From an uncultured Sphingomonadaceae bacterium (GTDB lineage: Bacteria; Pseudomonadota; Alphaproteobacteria; Sphingomonadales; Sphingomonadaceae), in assembly GCA_947499255.1 (NCBI GenBank), contig CANMNF010000003.1, positions 124,001-188,000 on the forward strand: DNA of 64,000 nucleotides, read 5' to 3'. The notes under the pieces are model-generated. The model had not been told where the DNA came from, did not search any database, and saw only the letters and a program-made list of their open reading frames with translations. Shown here piece by piece: positions 54,111-62,634 of this stretch. The translations under genes were made by a program, and so were the position numbers. The first letter of the stretch is position 1. Each line of letters opens with the position of its first letter.

Positions 54111-54998
54111 ATGGCTGAGTCGAAGACATCAGACAGTGTTGCAAAAACCACCGCCGAAACACCCGCTGTGGTAAAAGCACCGGCCGCGCCTTCTGCAAAG
54201 GCTCCGGCGAAAAAAGCATCGGCAACCAAGCCGAGTGTAAATGCGCCTGCGAAAGCGCCGCTGGTTAAAGCAGCAGCCAAGGCGGTTGCTAAGAAAACCG
54301 TTGCGGAAAAGCCTGCGGCGAAAAAACCCGCTGCAAAGCCTGTAGCAAAGAAGGCTGTTGCCAAGAAGGCAACCGCTCCCAAGCCCGTAGCGCCCAAAGC
54401 TGCTCCGGAAAAGAAACCTGCACCTGCCAAAAAGCCAGTTGCAGCTAAAACAAAACCAGCTCCCAAGCCCAAGGCGACACCCGTCGCTGCGAAAGCTCCG
54501 AGCATTCCGGCACTTGCTGCCATCCCAACCATTACCGACCTGAAGGAAACTATTATGGCTACCGATTACACCGCAGACATCACCCAGTCGATGACCGAAG
54601 CTGCCAGCGAAATGCAGGGCAAGATCGAAGAAGCTGTTGCAAAGAGCAGCTCTGTCATCACCGAGATGAACGAATTTGCCAAGGGCAATGTTGAAGCTGT
54701 CGTCGAAAGCGGCAAAATTTACGCCGCTGGCGTGCAAGATCTGGGTAAGACCTATGCAGAAGAAGCCAAGTCGGCTTACGAAACTGCAACGGCTGACATC
54801 AAACAGATGGCCGGGATCAAGAGCCCGACCGAATTGTTCCAGCTTCAAGGTCAAATCATGCGTCGCAATTTCGATGCGATGATCTCGCAGACTTCGAAGT
54901 CAACCGACGCCGCTATGAAGCTGGCTAGCGATTCTGTGGCACCGATTTCGGGCCGCGTGAATGTTGCTGCTGAAAAGCTTTCCAACGTCGCAGCCTAA
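54111..54998 (+). CDS. Phasin with lysine/alanine/proline-rich N-terminal domain
   Basis: This 295-residue granule-associated protein has a C-terminal phasin domain (about residues 149-295: SMTEAASEMQGKIEEAV, GKIYAAGVQDLGKTYAEEAKSAYETATADIK, SPTELFQLQGQIMRRNFDAM). Residues 10-135 are made almost only of A, K, P, V and T in AAKKPAAKPVAKK-like repeats, resembling histone H1-like tails such as that of PhaF. An internal ATG at 54555 with AAGGAA 7 nt upstream would give a 147-residue phasin of normal size without the basic domain. The promoter has paired TGCACTGCA sites. Confidence 0.88.
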   Translation: MAESKTSDSVAKTTAETPAVVKAPAAPSAKAPAKKASATKPSVNAPAKAPLVKAAAKAVAKKTVAEKPAAKKPAAKPVAKKAVAKKATAPKPVAPKAAPEKKPAPAKKPVAAKTKPAPKPKATPVAAKAPSIPALAAIPTITDLKETIMATDYTADITQSMTEAASEMQGKIEEAVAKSSSVITEMNEFAKGNVEAVVESGKIYAAGVQDLGKTYAEEAKSAYETATADIKQMAGIKSPTELFQLQGQIMRRNFDAMISQTSKSTDAAMKLASDSVAPISGRVNVAAEKLSNVAA

Positions 54999-55054
54999 GC
55001 GCTGTTAAGCAGATACGGATCTGGCCAGACTTAATCTGGTATATCCAAGCGAAG

Positions 55055-55090
55055 GCCGGGTAGCGTAAAGCTGCCCGGCTTTCTCGTTTC
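55055..55090 (+). terminator. Rho-independent terminator after the phasin gene
   Basis: A stem GCCGGGTAGC with GCTGCCCGGC and a 5-nt loop is followed by TTTCTCGTTT. It begins 57 nt after the phasin stop. Confidence 0.85.
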
Positions 55091-55214
55091 TGACGCGCTG
55101 CTGGGCCAAGAGAGCCGCGCCCTGCGTATTAAGCCCGTGTTGTTTCTGCCGCGTTAGGTGAGAAACTTCGAGAACCGACTTGAAGCTGGCCCCTGCAATA
55201 CGATATTTCGATCC

Positions 55215-55616
55215 ATGATGATTTCACCAAGCCATCCCACCCATCTCGCCATTCGTGCCCCTGCGCCCGTTTTCTCTACCGGAGAGGGCGATGGAGCCGA
55301 TGATGGCGTGAAGGAAGGTGAAGGCGAAACGGGCATCGCCACCAAAACACGGACTCAGCCCAAAAAGCCTAGCCAGTATAAAGTGTTGTTGCTCAATGAT
55401 GATTACACGCCAATGGAATTTGTCGTGATGGTCCTCAAACGGTTTTTCCGCATGGATCTGGAACAGGCAACCCAGGTGATGTTCCATGTTCATCAACGCG
55501 GTGTGGGCGTGTGCGGCATCTTCCCCTATGAGGTGGCGGAAACCAAAGTGAACCAGGTGATGGACTTTGCGCGGGAGAACCAGCATCCGCTGCAATGCAC
55601 GCTGGAAAAGGCCTGA
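55215..55616 (+). CDS. clpS: ATP-dependent Clp protease adaptor ClpS
   Basis: This 133-residue adaptor delivers N-degron substrates to ClpAP. After an unstructured N-terminus of about 50 residues comes the ClpS core [24 protein letters not shown], with [23 protein letters not shown]. The start is uncertain: ATG 55215 or 55218 is likely, but GTG 55158 is possible. clpA is not adjacent; the following gene is lptF. Confidence 0.9.
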   Translation: MMISPSHPTHLAIRAPAPVFSTGEGDGADDGVKEGEGETGIATKTRTQPKKPSQYKVLLLNDDYTPMEFVVMVLKRFFRMDLEQATQVMFHVHQRGVGVCGIFPYEVAETKVNQVMDFARENQHPLQCTLEKA

Positions 55617-55762
55617 GGACAGCATGAGAAACGCCTGAAACTGCTCCAACGTCATCTATCCATTACAAAGCTGCGATGAAGGCATGGCCCCGCACATGAT
55701 TTGCCGCTAAGGCTTTTGCCGGCAAACAGCTCAATTCCTTTTGGACGCAACTGGCGAAACCC

Positions 55763-57013
55763 TTGTCCCGATTTATCACCGCTGCTGACCGCTATATATT
55801 TCGGCTCACCATTGTGCCGATGATTGGTGTATTTGTGCTTGCGGCAAGTTTGCTCATCTTGGAAAAGATGCTGCGGCTTTTTGAATTTGTCAGCGCAGAA
55901 GGCGGGCCAATTGGCGTTGTGTTCCGCATGCTGCTGAATCTGGTGCCGGAATATGCAGGCCTGGCTATACCATTGGGATTGATGCTGGGCATTCTGTTTG
56001 CATTTCGCAAACTGGCAACCTCTTCAGAACTGGATGTGATGCGCGCTGTGGGCTGGTCTTACACGCGGTTGTTGCGCGTGCCATTCCTGATCACGGCAGC
56101 GCTCGTCGTGCTTAATTTTGCCATTGTCGGTTTTATTCAACCGCAATCGCGCTTCGCATATGAAGAGCTGCAGTTTGAACTGCGATCTGGCGCGCTGGGC
56201 GCTTCGATCAAAGTTGGTGAATTTAACACGATTGATGATCGCATGGCGCTGCGCATTGAAGAAAGCCGCGATGAAGGGCGCCAGCTGATGGGCATTTTCG
56301 CGCGGCTGGGCGATGATGAGGGGCAGGTGCTGTCAATCTCTGCGCGGGAAGGGCGTTTTCTTGCCAATCGCGAAGATCGCAACACTATCATCCTGCGCCT
56401 TATGGATGGCACTATCGTGCATGATGTGCCCGAAGGTACGCCGCGCGTGCTAAGCTTTAGCCAGCATGATCTGCCGATTGATCTGCCCGCGATTGAAGCG
56501 TTTCGTGATCGCGGCGGTGATGATGAGCGCGAATATATCTTGCCAGAATTGCTCCAAATCGGCTGGAGCCAGGACAGCACGGCAGAACAACGCGCTGGAA
56601 GCCAAGCCAATTTCAATTATCGCATGGTCGAAGTGGTGATGATGGTGATGTTGCCGTTTTTGGCCGTGGCACTCGCCATTCCGCCCAAACGATCAAGTTC
56701 GGCGCTGGGCGTGTTCGTTTCGATTGTGGTGGTGGTGTCTTATCACAAGATCAACCAATATGGCGCTGAACTGGCTGATATTGGCCGGGTCGATCCCTTC
56801 CTTGCGCTTTGGGGGCCGTTCGCAGTGCTTTTCGCGCTGATATCATGGATGTATTATCAGGTCGCCTTTGTGCCTGGCGGGCAAGCAATCGGCTTCCTGG
56901 AAACCGGCTTTGCCAAATTGCTCAAAGCGTTGAAAAAGATCTTTATTCGCGAACCGCGCTCCAGCCGCAAAGTCACCGCCGAAGAAGCAGAAGGCGTGCC
57001 CGATGCTGTTTGA
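55763..57013 (+). CDS. lptF: LPS export permease LptF
   Basis: This 416-residue YjgP/YjgQ-type permease is part of the ABC exporter that moves lipopolysaccharide from the inner membrane to the outer membrane. It has three N-terminal membrane helices (YIFRLTIVPMIGVFVLAASLLIL...), LVPEYAGLAIPLGLMLGILFAFRKLATSSELDVMRAVG typical of the family, a periplasmic jelly-roll domain, and three C-terminal helices. The start is TTG 55763. It overlaps lptG by 11 nt. Confidence 0.92.
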   Translation: MSRFITAADRYIFRLTIVPMIGVFVLAASLLILEKMLRLFEFVSAEGGPIGVVFRMLLNLVPEYAGLAIPLGLMLGILFAFRKLATSSELDVMRAVGWSYTRLLRVPFLITAALVVLNFAIVGFIQPQSRFAYEELQFELRSGALGASIKVGEFNTIDDRMALRIEESRDEGRQLMGIFARLGDDEGQVLSISAREGRFLANREDRNTIILRLMDGTIVHDVPEGTPRVLSFSQHDLPIDLPAIEAFRDRGGDDEREYILPELLQIGWSQDSTAEQRAGSQANFNYRMVEVVMMVMLPFLAVALAIPPKRSSSALGVFVSIVVVVSYHKINQYGAELADIGRVDPFLALWGPFAVLFALISWMYYQVAFVPGGQAIGFLETGFAKLLKALKKIFIREPRSSRKVTAEEAEGVPDAV

Positions 57014-58103
57014 TTTTTTTCCCTCGCGCCGCCTCACCATCTATTTGGCCAAGACTTTTGTGGTCCGCATCCTTGCGGTTTTGGCGATGCTGGTGGTAGT
57101 GCTTTTGATGCTCGATCTGCTGGGCAAAACAGGCGATATTCTGGCGTTTGAAGGCAATGGACAGCCTGAAGTCCTGCAATATGCCTCCTTACGCATCCCG
57201 CAATTGGTCGCGCGTTTTTTACCGTATTCGGTGCTTTTGGCAACGATCATCACGCTCGCTACTCTTAACCAGAACAGCGAAGTGGTGGCGATGAAGGCGG
57301 CTGGTTTGTCTGCGCATCAAATCCTTGCGCCACTGTTGCTGACCGCGACCATATTGGCGGTCATATCCTTTGCCTTTAACGAACGGGTGGTAACGCGCGC
57401 CAACGCCACGCTCAAAGCATGGGAAGCGGTCGATTATGGCAATGTGCCGATTGACCCTGCCGCGCGCAGCAATGTCTATCTCAATGATGGCAATGACGTG
57501 CTGCTCGCGTCAACTCTGACGGGCAAAGGCGAAGATTTTGTGATGACAGGCGTTACCTTCTATTCGCGCGATGATGCAGGAATGATCGCTAGCCAAATCC
57601 GCGCTGACAGGGCAACTTACGCAGCGCCGGGTTGGCGTTTGGAAAATGCGCGCAGCTTCAACGTATCGACGGCCCGCGCTCAAACGATCGAAGGCGATCT
57701 GGTTGTTGGCGAGGGGGTTACGTTGGGGCAAGTCGAATTGCGCCGGGTCGATCCCAATGCTGAACCGCTGGCCGAATTATCGCGAAGCATCGAAGCATTG
57801 AAATCCGCTGGGCGCAGAACTTCGGAACTGGAAGCCAAATGGTGGCACAAGATTTCCGGTCCGCTATCGACGATCCTGATGCCATTGCTGGGCGCGGTGG
57901 CCGGTTTTGGGCTCGCGCGTTCGGGACAGCTGTTTGCACGCGCAGTGATCGGCATGGCTTTGGGCTTTGCCTATTTCGTGGTTGATAACGCTGCTTTGGC
58001 AATGGGAAGCTTTGGCGGCTACCCACCTTTACTGGCCGCTTGGGCGCCATTTTTCCTGTTTTTGTTTGTTGGTGAGACGGTGCTTGTGCGCACCGAGGAG
58101 TAG
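57003..58103 (+). CDS. lptG: LPS export permease LptG
   Basis: This 366-residue partner of LptF starts MLFDFFPSRRLTIYLAKTF, has the family stretch LPYSVLLATIITLATLNQNSEVVAMKAAGLSAHQIL, a periplasmic domain, and C-terminal helices. It overlaps lptF by 11 nt, so the two are cotranslated. Confidence 0.92.
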   Translation: MLFDFFPSRRLTIYLAKTFVVRILAVLAMLVVVLLMLDLLGKTGDILAFEGNGQPEVLQYASLRIPQLVARFLPYSVLLATIITLATLNQNSEVVAMKAAGLSAHQILAPLLLTATILAVISFAFNERVVTRANATLKAWEAVDYGNVPIDPAARSNVYLNDGNDVLLASTLTGKGEDFVMTGVTFYSRDDAGMIASQIRADRATYAAPGWRLENARSFNVSTARAQTIEGDLVVGEGVTLGQVELRRVDPNAEPLAELSRSIEALKSAGRRTSELEAKWWHKISGPLSTILMPLLGAVAGFGLARSGQLFARAVIGMALGFAYFVVDNAALAMGSFGGYPPLLAAWAPFFLFLFVGETVLVRTEE

Positions 58104-58196
58104 CGCTTTGTGATTGGTTGTGCCACAATTTGGCCACTTTGCCGGAACGCTGCGATCTGTTTGCGCATTCTGACACACGTAGAGTGAGGAATTTTT

Positions 58197-58562
58197 ATGA
58201 AAAAGACAGTTCTGACAAGCATTTCCATCACCGCCCTTCTGGCATTGTCAGCTTGCGGCGATCCTGTGGAATCAGATGATATGGTCGTCGAAGACCCCAT
58301 CGAAGATGCAACGGTGCTGCCCGAAGAAGGCGCTATGGCTGACGAGGGTGCAGCGATGGAAGATGGTGCGATGGAAGATGGTGCGATGGCCGATGATGCA
58401 GACGCTAATGGCGATGCTGAGGCCGCCATGGAAGCCGATGCGGGTGAAGGCGAAGAAAGCGGTAATCGCATTTCGATCAGCCGCGATAGCGTATCCGCCA
58501 ATGTCGATGGCGTATCGGTCAATGCGGGCGCGGATGGAGATGCCTCATTGACTGTCGAATAG
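58197..58562 (+). CDS. Small acidic lipoprotein with EDGAM repeats
   Basis: This 121-residue lipoprotein has lipobox LSAC at about residues 17-20. The mature part is rich in Asp, Glu, Ala and Met, including tandem AAMEDGAMEDGAMADDAD. A short polar end (ISRDSVSANVDGVSVNAGADG) has a repeat-like beta pattern. No family is recognised. It ends before a strong bidirectional hairpin terminator. Confidence 0.7.
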   Translation: MKKTVLTSISITALLALSACGDPVESDDMVVEDPIEDATVLPEEGAMADEGAAMEDGAMEDGAMADDADANGDAEAAMEADAGEGEESGNRISISRDSVSANVDGVSVNAGADGDASLTVE

Positions 58563-58585
58563 GCGCGACATCACAATTGCGCATT

Positions 58586-58618
58586 AAAAGGGCCATGGCA
58601 TTGCGCCAGGGCCCTTTT
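58586..58618. terminator. Bidirectional terminator between the acidic lipoprotein and desaturase genes
   Basis: AAAAGGGCC pairs with GGGCCCTTTT around an internal TGGC/GCCA stem. It lies between convergent genes and can end both transcripts. Confidence 0.85.
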
Positions 58619-58649
58619 CTATGCGCGTTCTATATAGAGGCTTTCAGCC

Positions 58650-59744
58650 TTACTCTGGCCCGCTGCCCATGGTGCTTTTGGCGATACGCCCGACCAGAGG
58701 GAAAAGCCCCTTATGGCTCGCTTGCGAAAAGGTGCCTTCATGTCCCAGCTTTGCCGAAATGCGCCGATGCGCTTCGGCCAGTGAGTGATAAGGCATCGAA
58801 GGGATCAAGTGGTGCAGCGCGTGGTAGCGCAAACCAACCGGGGCCCAAAAACCCGCCAAGGGCGAAGGTGGCGGCACATTGACCGAGTCCAGATATTGCG
58901 CGGTCACTGTCATCGCTTCGCCGTCATTCTCCCACAGATGCGCCACCAGCGTGCGCAATTGGTTGAACACAGCGACGGCAGAAAAGACCAGCACAGCAAT
59001 GCCAAATTCGCGCCATGCGCCGTAGGTGATGACAAGTACCACAAGCGCAATGGCCCATATGCTTGCGCCCACTTCCTGCCAGAAAAAGCGCTTTGCGGGG
59101 CTGCCTTCTGCCGGACGGCGGCGAAATTCAGGGTTGATGGCAAGCGCGCTCAAACGTTCCCAGGCAAACCGGCGCAATGGCGGCATGATCACACCAAGCG
59201 GAGCCAACACTGCCCAGCGCAGGATAAGCGCGACCGGCGCCAGCGCGGCGACCAGCACGAAGACCGGCAAGCTCCACGGCTTCATCAATGCAAGCGGCAT
59301 GTATTCGGGATCTTCGATGGTGCCATAACGCGTGCGGGCATGGTGCAGCGTGTGCACGCCTTCATACATCAAACTTGGCGTAAGCATCGGAATACCCACC
59401 AACAGGTTCCACACAGGCCGAAACCCGGGAAGTGCATCGCGGTGCAGATGGCTAATCTCGTGGATAAACAGCAGCGCGCGATAAAGTGGGAAAATCGCTG
59501 CAAGTCCGCTTGCCACAGCCAACCAGCCATCCAGCAACATCGCCCCTGCCAGCAGCGCATAACCGCCCAAAGCGGACACCAGCATATCAGGCCAGTAAAT
59601 CTCCGGGCGCGCGGTGTTGATATCGCGGGTCAGTTCAGCGGCTGCGCGCAGCATCGCCTTGTCATCGGGGATTTGAGCAAGCACACGTTTTTGGCCAGCC
59701 TGAAGGCCGGATGCGCTTTTATCGATAGGTGTACTCGCGCTCAT
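58650..59744 (-). CDS. Fatty acid desaturase family membrane protein
   Basis: This 364-residue membrane protein has the three histidine boxes of fatty acid desaturases: HEISH, HTLHHARTRYG and HALHHLIPSMPYH. It has several hydrophobic segments in between. It would introduce a double bond in a membrane lipid or hydroxylate a lipid; the substrate is unknown. I chose ATG 59744 (MSASTPIDKSASG); the frame opens at 59864. It is divergent from the acyltransferase-like gene. Confidence 0.87.
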   Translation of the reverse strand: MSASTPIDKSASGLQAGQKRVLAQIPDDKAMLRAAAELTRDINTARPEIYWPDMLVSALGGYALLAGAMLLDGWLAVASGLAAIFPLYRALLFIHEISHLHRDALPGFRPVWNLLVGIPMLTPSLMYEGVHTLHHARTRYGTIEDPEYMPLALMKPWSLPVFVLVAALAPVALILRWAVLAPLGVIMPPLRRFAWERLSALAINPEFRRRPAEGSPAKRFFWQEVGASIWAIALVVLVITYGAWREFGIAVLVFSAVAVFNQLRTLVAHLWENDGEAMTVTAQYLDSVNVPPPSPLAGFWAPVGLRYHALHHLIPSMPYHSLAEAHRRISAKLGHEGTFSQASHKGLFPLVGRIAKSTMGSGPE

Positions 59745-59879
59745 TTGCGTGATCCAAATCCTTTGCAGCGGCGCGCATCGCCCAATAATCTTCGGCCTTA
59801 AACAGGCCGCGCGCTTGACATCCTGCCTCTGGCACAGTGAGAGCGAACTCCCCATGAACGACATAGCAGGCTTTAATTC

Positions 59880-61034
59880 GTGGCCGACCAGATAGAGATT
59901 ACCCCCGTTTCCGACAAGAGGGACCTAAAGGCCTTCATCAATGTCGCGTATCGTATCAATGGCGATGATCCCAATTGGGTGCCGCCTTTGCGCAGCGAAA
60001 TGGAAGAGCTGCTGACGCCGGGCAAAAATCCGTTTCATGATCATGCAAGAGTGCAATATTTCCTCGCCAAGCGTGGCGGCAGAGTGGTGGGGCGGATTAG
60101 CGCGCATATCGATGAGCTTGCGATCAAGCAGCCGCCAGAGCAGGGCATGGGGCCGGGTACTGGCAATTGGGGCCTGTTTGAAGCTGATGATGAGACGGTG
60201 GCAAAAGCGCTGATTGCGCGCGCTGAACAATGGCTGCGCGATGAAGGCATGACCCGCGTTCTGGCCCCCATCAGCATGTCAATCTGGGAAGAGCCGGGCC
60301 TACTTGTCAAAGGGCATGATCATCCACCAATGTTGATGATGGGCCACAATAAGGCCGAATATGAAAGCTGGGTCGAAGGCGCTGGTTACGGCGTGGAAAA
60401 GTCGCTCTTCACCTATGAGCTGGAGGTTCAATCCGGCTTTGGCAGATTGGTCGATCGGATCGTTAAATCAAGCGAGAAAAATGATCGGATCACGATCCGC
60501 CCGGTTGTTAAATCCCGTTTCGCTGAGGAAGCGACGATCTGTATCGATATTCTCAACGACGCGTGGTCCAGCAATTGGGGTTTTGTACCCTTTACCGAAC
60601 GCGAGATTGAATATGGAGCGAAGAAGCTCAAGCCGCTAATATTGGAAAAAGCCAATATGATTGCAGAACTTGATGGCCGCCCGGTCGCCTTCATGCTTTC
60701 GCTTCCCGATGTGAACCCGATCCTGAAGAACATGGATGGCAAGCTGCTGCCATTTAACTGGCTGCGTTTGCTGCGCTGGGTAAAAAATCCGTCACCAGCT
60801 GATTTTCGCGTGCCTTTGATGGGCGTTCGACGTGAATTTCAAAATACGCGGCTGGCCAGTCAATTGGCCTTCATCATGATTGAGTATATTCGCCGTTATG
60901 CTGTTGAACATCACAACACCCAGCGCGCCGAGATTGGCTGGATTTTGGATGATAACAAAGGGATGAAGGCTATTGCGGATGCCATCAATTCCAAGCAGAA
61001 CCGCGAATATCGTCTTTACACCCGCTTACTTTGA
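59880..61034 (+). CDS. GNAT-like N-acyltransferase, large conserved form
   Basis: This 384-residue protein has a GNAT-type fold recognisable in NVAYRINGDDPNWVPPLRSEMEELLTPGKNPFHDHARVQYFLAKRGGRVVGRI. The family is conserved in many bacteria and its acyl acceptor is not known. The start is GTG 59880 (MADQIEITPV). It ends 7 nt before a response regulator gene. Confidence 0.7.
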   Translation: MADQIEITPVSDKRDLKAFINVAYRINGDDPNWVPPLRSEMEELLTPGKNPFHDHARVQYFLAKRGGRVVGRISAHIDELAIKQPPEQGMGPGTGNWGLFEADDETVAKALIARAEQWLRDEGMTRVLAPISMSIWEEPGLLVKGHDHPPMLMMGHNKAEYESWVEGAGYGVEKSLFTYELEVQSGFGRLVDRIVKSSEKNDRITIRPVVKSRFAEEATICIDILNDAWSSNWGFVPFTEREIEYGAKKLKPLILEKANMIAELDGRPVAFMLSLPDVNPILKNMDGKLLPFNWLRLLRWVKNPSPADFRVPLMGVRREFQNTRLASQLAFIMIEYIRRYAVEHHNTQRAEIGWILDDNKGMKAIADAINSKQNREYRLYTRLL

Positions 61035-61041
61035 GAACCCG

Positions 61042-61536
61042 ATGAACGTACTGGTCGCCAAGATTGCGAAGATACCCGGCAGGGCGGCCAAAAGGCTGAA
61101 GGTTAAGCGAGCCAGTAAAGGGCCCGCGGCCTTGCGGCGGGTGTTGCTGGTTGAAGATGATCCGGTACTCGCGCTCGCGCTGGAAGATGCGCTGCTGCGT
61201 GGCGGGGCTTGCGATGTGCAAATTTGTGCAACGATGAAAGCCACGGTTGACGCATTTGAAAAGGGCGTGCGGCCCACAGCGGTTATCCTGGATGTGCATT
61301 TGGCGGACCGGGATGATGGGTGGGCGATTGCCGAATTGCTTGGCCTGTTGGGGACAAAGCTGCCCCGCATTGTCTTTTCAACCGGGTCGCCGGAAGACAT
61401 CCCCAAAGACATTGCAGAAATGGGACCGGTGTTTGTTAAACCCTATGATGCCGATAAGCTTGTCGAGAAGCTGGTTTGCCAGCGCACGGCTGGCATCTTT
61501 GCGCGCTTGCGCCGTATCCGTGCCAAGAAAAGCTGA
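61042..61536 (+). CDS. Single-domain response regulator
   Basis: This 164-residue protein has a basic N-terminal stretch (KIPGRAAKRLKVKRASK) followed by a receiver: VLLVEDDPVLALALEDAL, phosphoacceptor D84 in VILDVHLAD, and FVKPYDADKL with the conserved lysine. No output domain is present, so it probably passes phosphate or controls a partner, perhaps of the stress system next to it. The start is ATG 61042. Confidence 0.85.
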   Translation: MNVLVAKIAKIPGRAAKRLKVKRASKGPAALRRVLLVEDDPVLALALEDALLRGGACDVQICATMKATVDAFEKGVRPTAVILDVHLADRDDGWAIAELLGLLGTKLPRIVFSTGSPEDIPKDIAEMGPVFVKPYDADKLVEKLVCQRTAGIFARLRRIRAKKS

Positions 61537-61552
61537 CCTTCGCAAATCCATG

Positions 61553-61591
61553 AAAAAAGGCCTCCGCTACCCTTGTGGGGTGGCGGAGGCC
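61553..61591 (-). terminator. Rho-independent terminator on the minus strand
   Basis: Read on the minus strand, GGCCTCCGCCACCCC pairs with GGGTAGCGGAGGCC around a short loop and is followed by TTTTTT. No annotated minus-strand gene precedes it except the small candidate ORF at 61567. Confidence 0.75.
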
Positions 61592-61680
61592 TTCGGGATC
61601 GTATCACCGGCCGCTTGGACGGGAGGGGGGTCTCGGCGGGTGATAACAACTAAATGCTTATTCGCCTGACCGGTTCCCAT
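61567..61680 (-). CDS. Candidate 37-residue small protein
   Basis: A minus-strand frame (MGTGQANKHLVVITRR...) with a plausible AAAAGAGTG ribosome site. The middle is proline-rich (RRDPPPVQAAG). The stop codon lies in the terminator stem. It may instead mark a small RNA. Confidence 0.35.
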   Translation of the reverse strand: MGTGQANKHLVVITRRDPPPVQAAGDTIPKASATPQG

Positions 61681-61839
61681 GGTTTCACTCTTTTCAAAAC
61701 TTTTTATCAGAATATAGGCAACATGGCTAAGACGCAGGGCAGGGGTTGCATGGTTTTGCGAACAAGGCCATGGCGATTGGGATCACCGGTAACCGCTTTT
61801 CTTGGCGGTTGAATTTGGGAATAAAAGAGGAATTTACGC

Positions 61840-62634
61840 ATGTCCGTCGGAGCTGAAATCGCTGGCCATCTTCCATTTTTGCGCCGCTATGCCCGCGCTT
61901 TGGCAGGATCACAGGCTGCAGGCGATGCGTTTGTGCAGGCCACTTTGGAAGCAGCTTTGTCCGATGACGCATTGGCTGAAAGCCTGCGCGATGGACGCGT
62001 CCCCTTATACAGGGCTTTCACGCAAATATGGTCTAGCGCCAATGTTGAAGTTGGCAGCAGTGACAGCGCGGCCGGAACGCATGAAACCGGCGCACAGGAA
62101 CAATTGGGCCGGATCACTCCGGTCAATCGCCAAGCTTTGTTGCTGACCACGGTTGAAGACTTTTCCACCAGTGATGCAGCCGCGATTATCGGAATCAGCG
62201 AAAGCGATGTTTCGGCAATGGTGCGCGAAGCGGTGGAAGAGATTGAACGTGAAAACACTACCAGCGTGCTGATCATTGAAGATGAGCCGTTAATATCGAT
62301 GCAGCTGGAAGATCTTGTGCGTTCGCTTGGCCATGAAATTTGCGGCACAGCAGCAACCCGCACGCAAGCGCGCGAAGTTGTTGCTCAAGCAACGCCGGGT
62401 TTGGTCCTTGCCGATATTCAATTGGCCGACGGATCATCTGGTCTCGATGCAGTCGATGATATTCTGGCAAATGATTCCATGCCGGTGATCTTCATTACCG
62501 CATATCCTGAACGTTTGTTGACAGGTGATCGGCCAGAGCCGACATATCTGATTACCAAGCCGTTCAAGGAAGATACGGTCCGTGCTGCGATTTCGCAGGC
62601 TTTGTTCTTCGGCTCCAGCCGCCCGCTGGATTAA
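61840..62634 (+). CDS. phyR: PhyR-type general stress response regulator
   Basis: This 264-residue anti-anti-sigma response regulator has an N-terminal sigma-factor-like domain (about residues 1-135: HLPFLRRYARALAGSQAAGDAFVQATLE, DFSTSDAAAIIGISESDVSAMVREA) and a C-terminal receiver (LIIEDEPLISMQLEDLV, D192 in LADIQLADGSSG, ITKPF). On phosphorylation PhyR binds NepR and frees the sigma factor EcfG in alphaproteobacteria. Neither nepR nor ecfG is adjacent here. It overlaps the convergent MATE gene by 4 nt. Confidence 0.93.
   Translation: MSVGAEIAGHLPFLRRYARALAGSQAAGDAFVQATLEAALSDDALAESLRDGRVPLYRAFTQIWSSANVEVGSSDSAAGTHETGAQEQLGRITPVNRQALLLTTVEDFSTSDAAAIIGISESDVSAMVREAVEEIERENTTSVLIIEDEPLISMQLEDLVRSLGHEICGTAATRTQAREVVAQATPGLVLADIQLADGSSGLDAVDDILANDSMPVIFITAYPERLLTGDRPEPTYLITKPFKEDTVRAAISQALFFGSSRPLD

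Larger units (their letters stand above)
61537..61839. other. Region between response regulator and phyR: hairpin and small ORF
   Basis: This 303-nt stretch holds a strong hairpin at 61559-61591 with an A-run before it, so it terminates minus-strand transcripts. A 37-codon frame on the minus strand at 61567-61680 ends inside the hairpin. The rest is AT-richer and includes the phyR ribosome site AAGAGGAA. No nepR or ecfG gene was found here. Confidence 0.55.
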
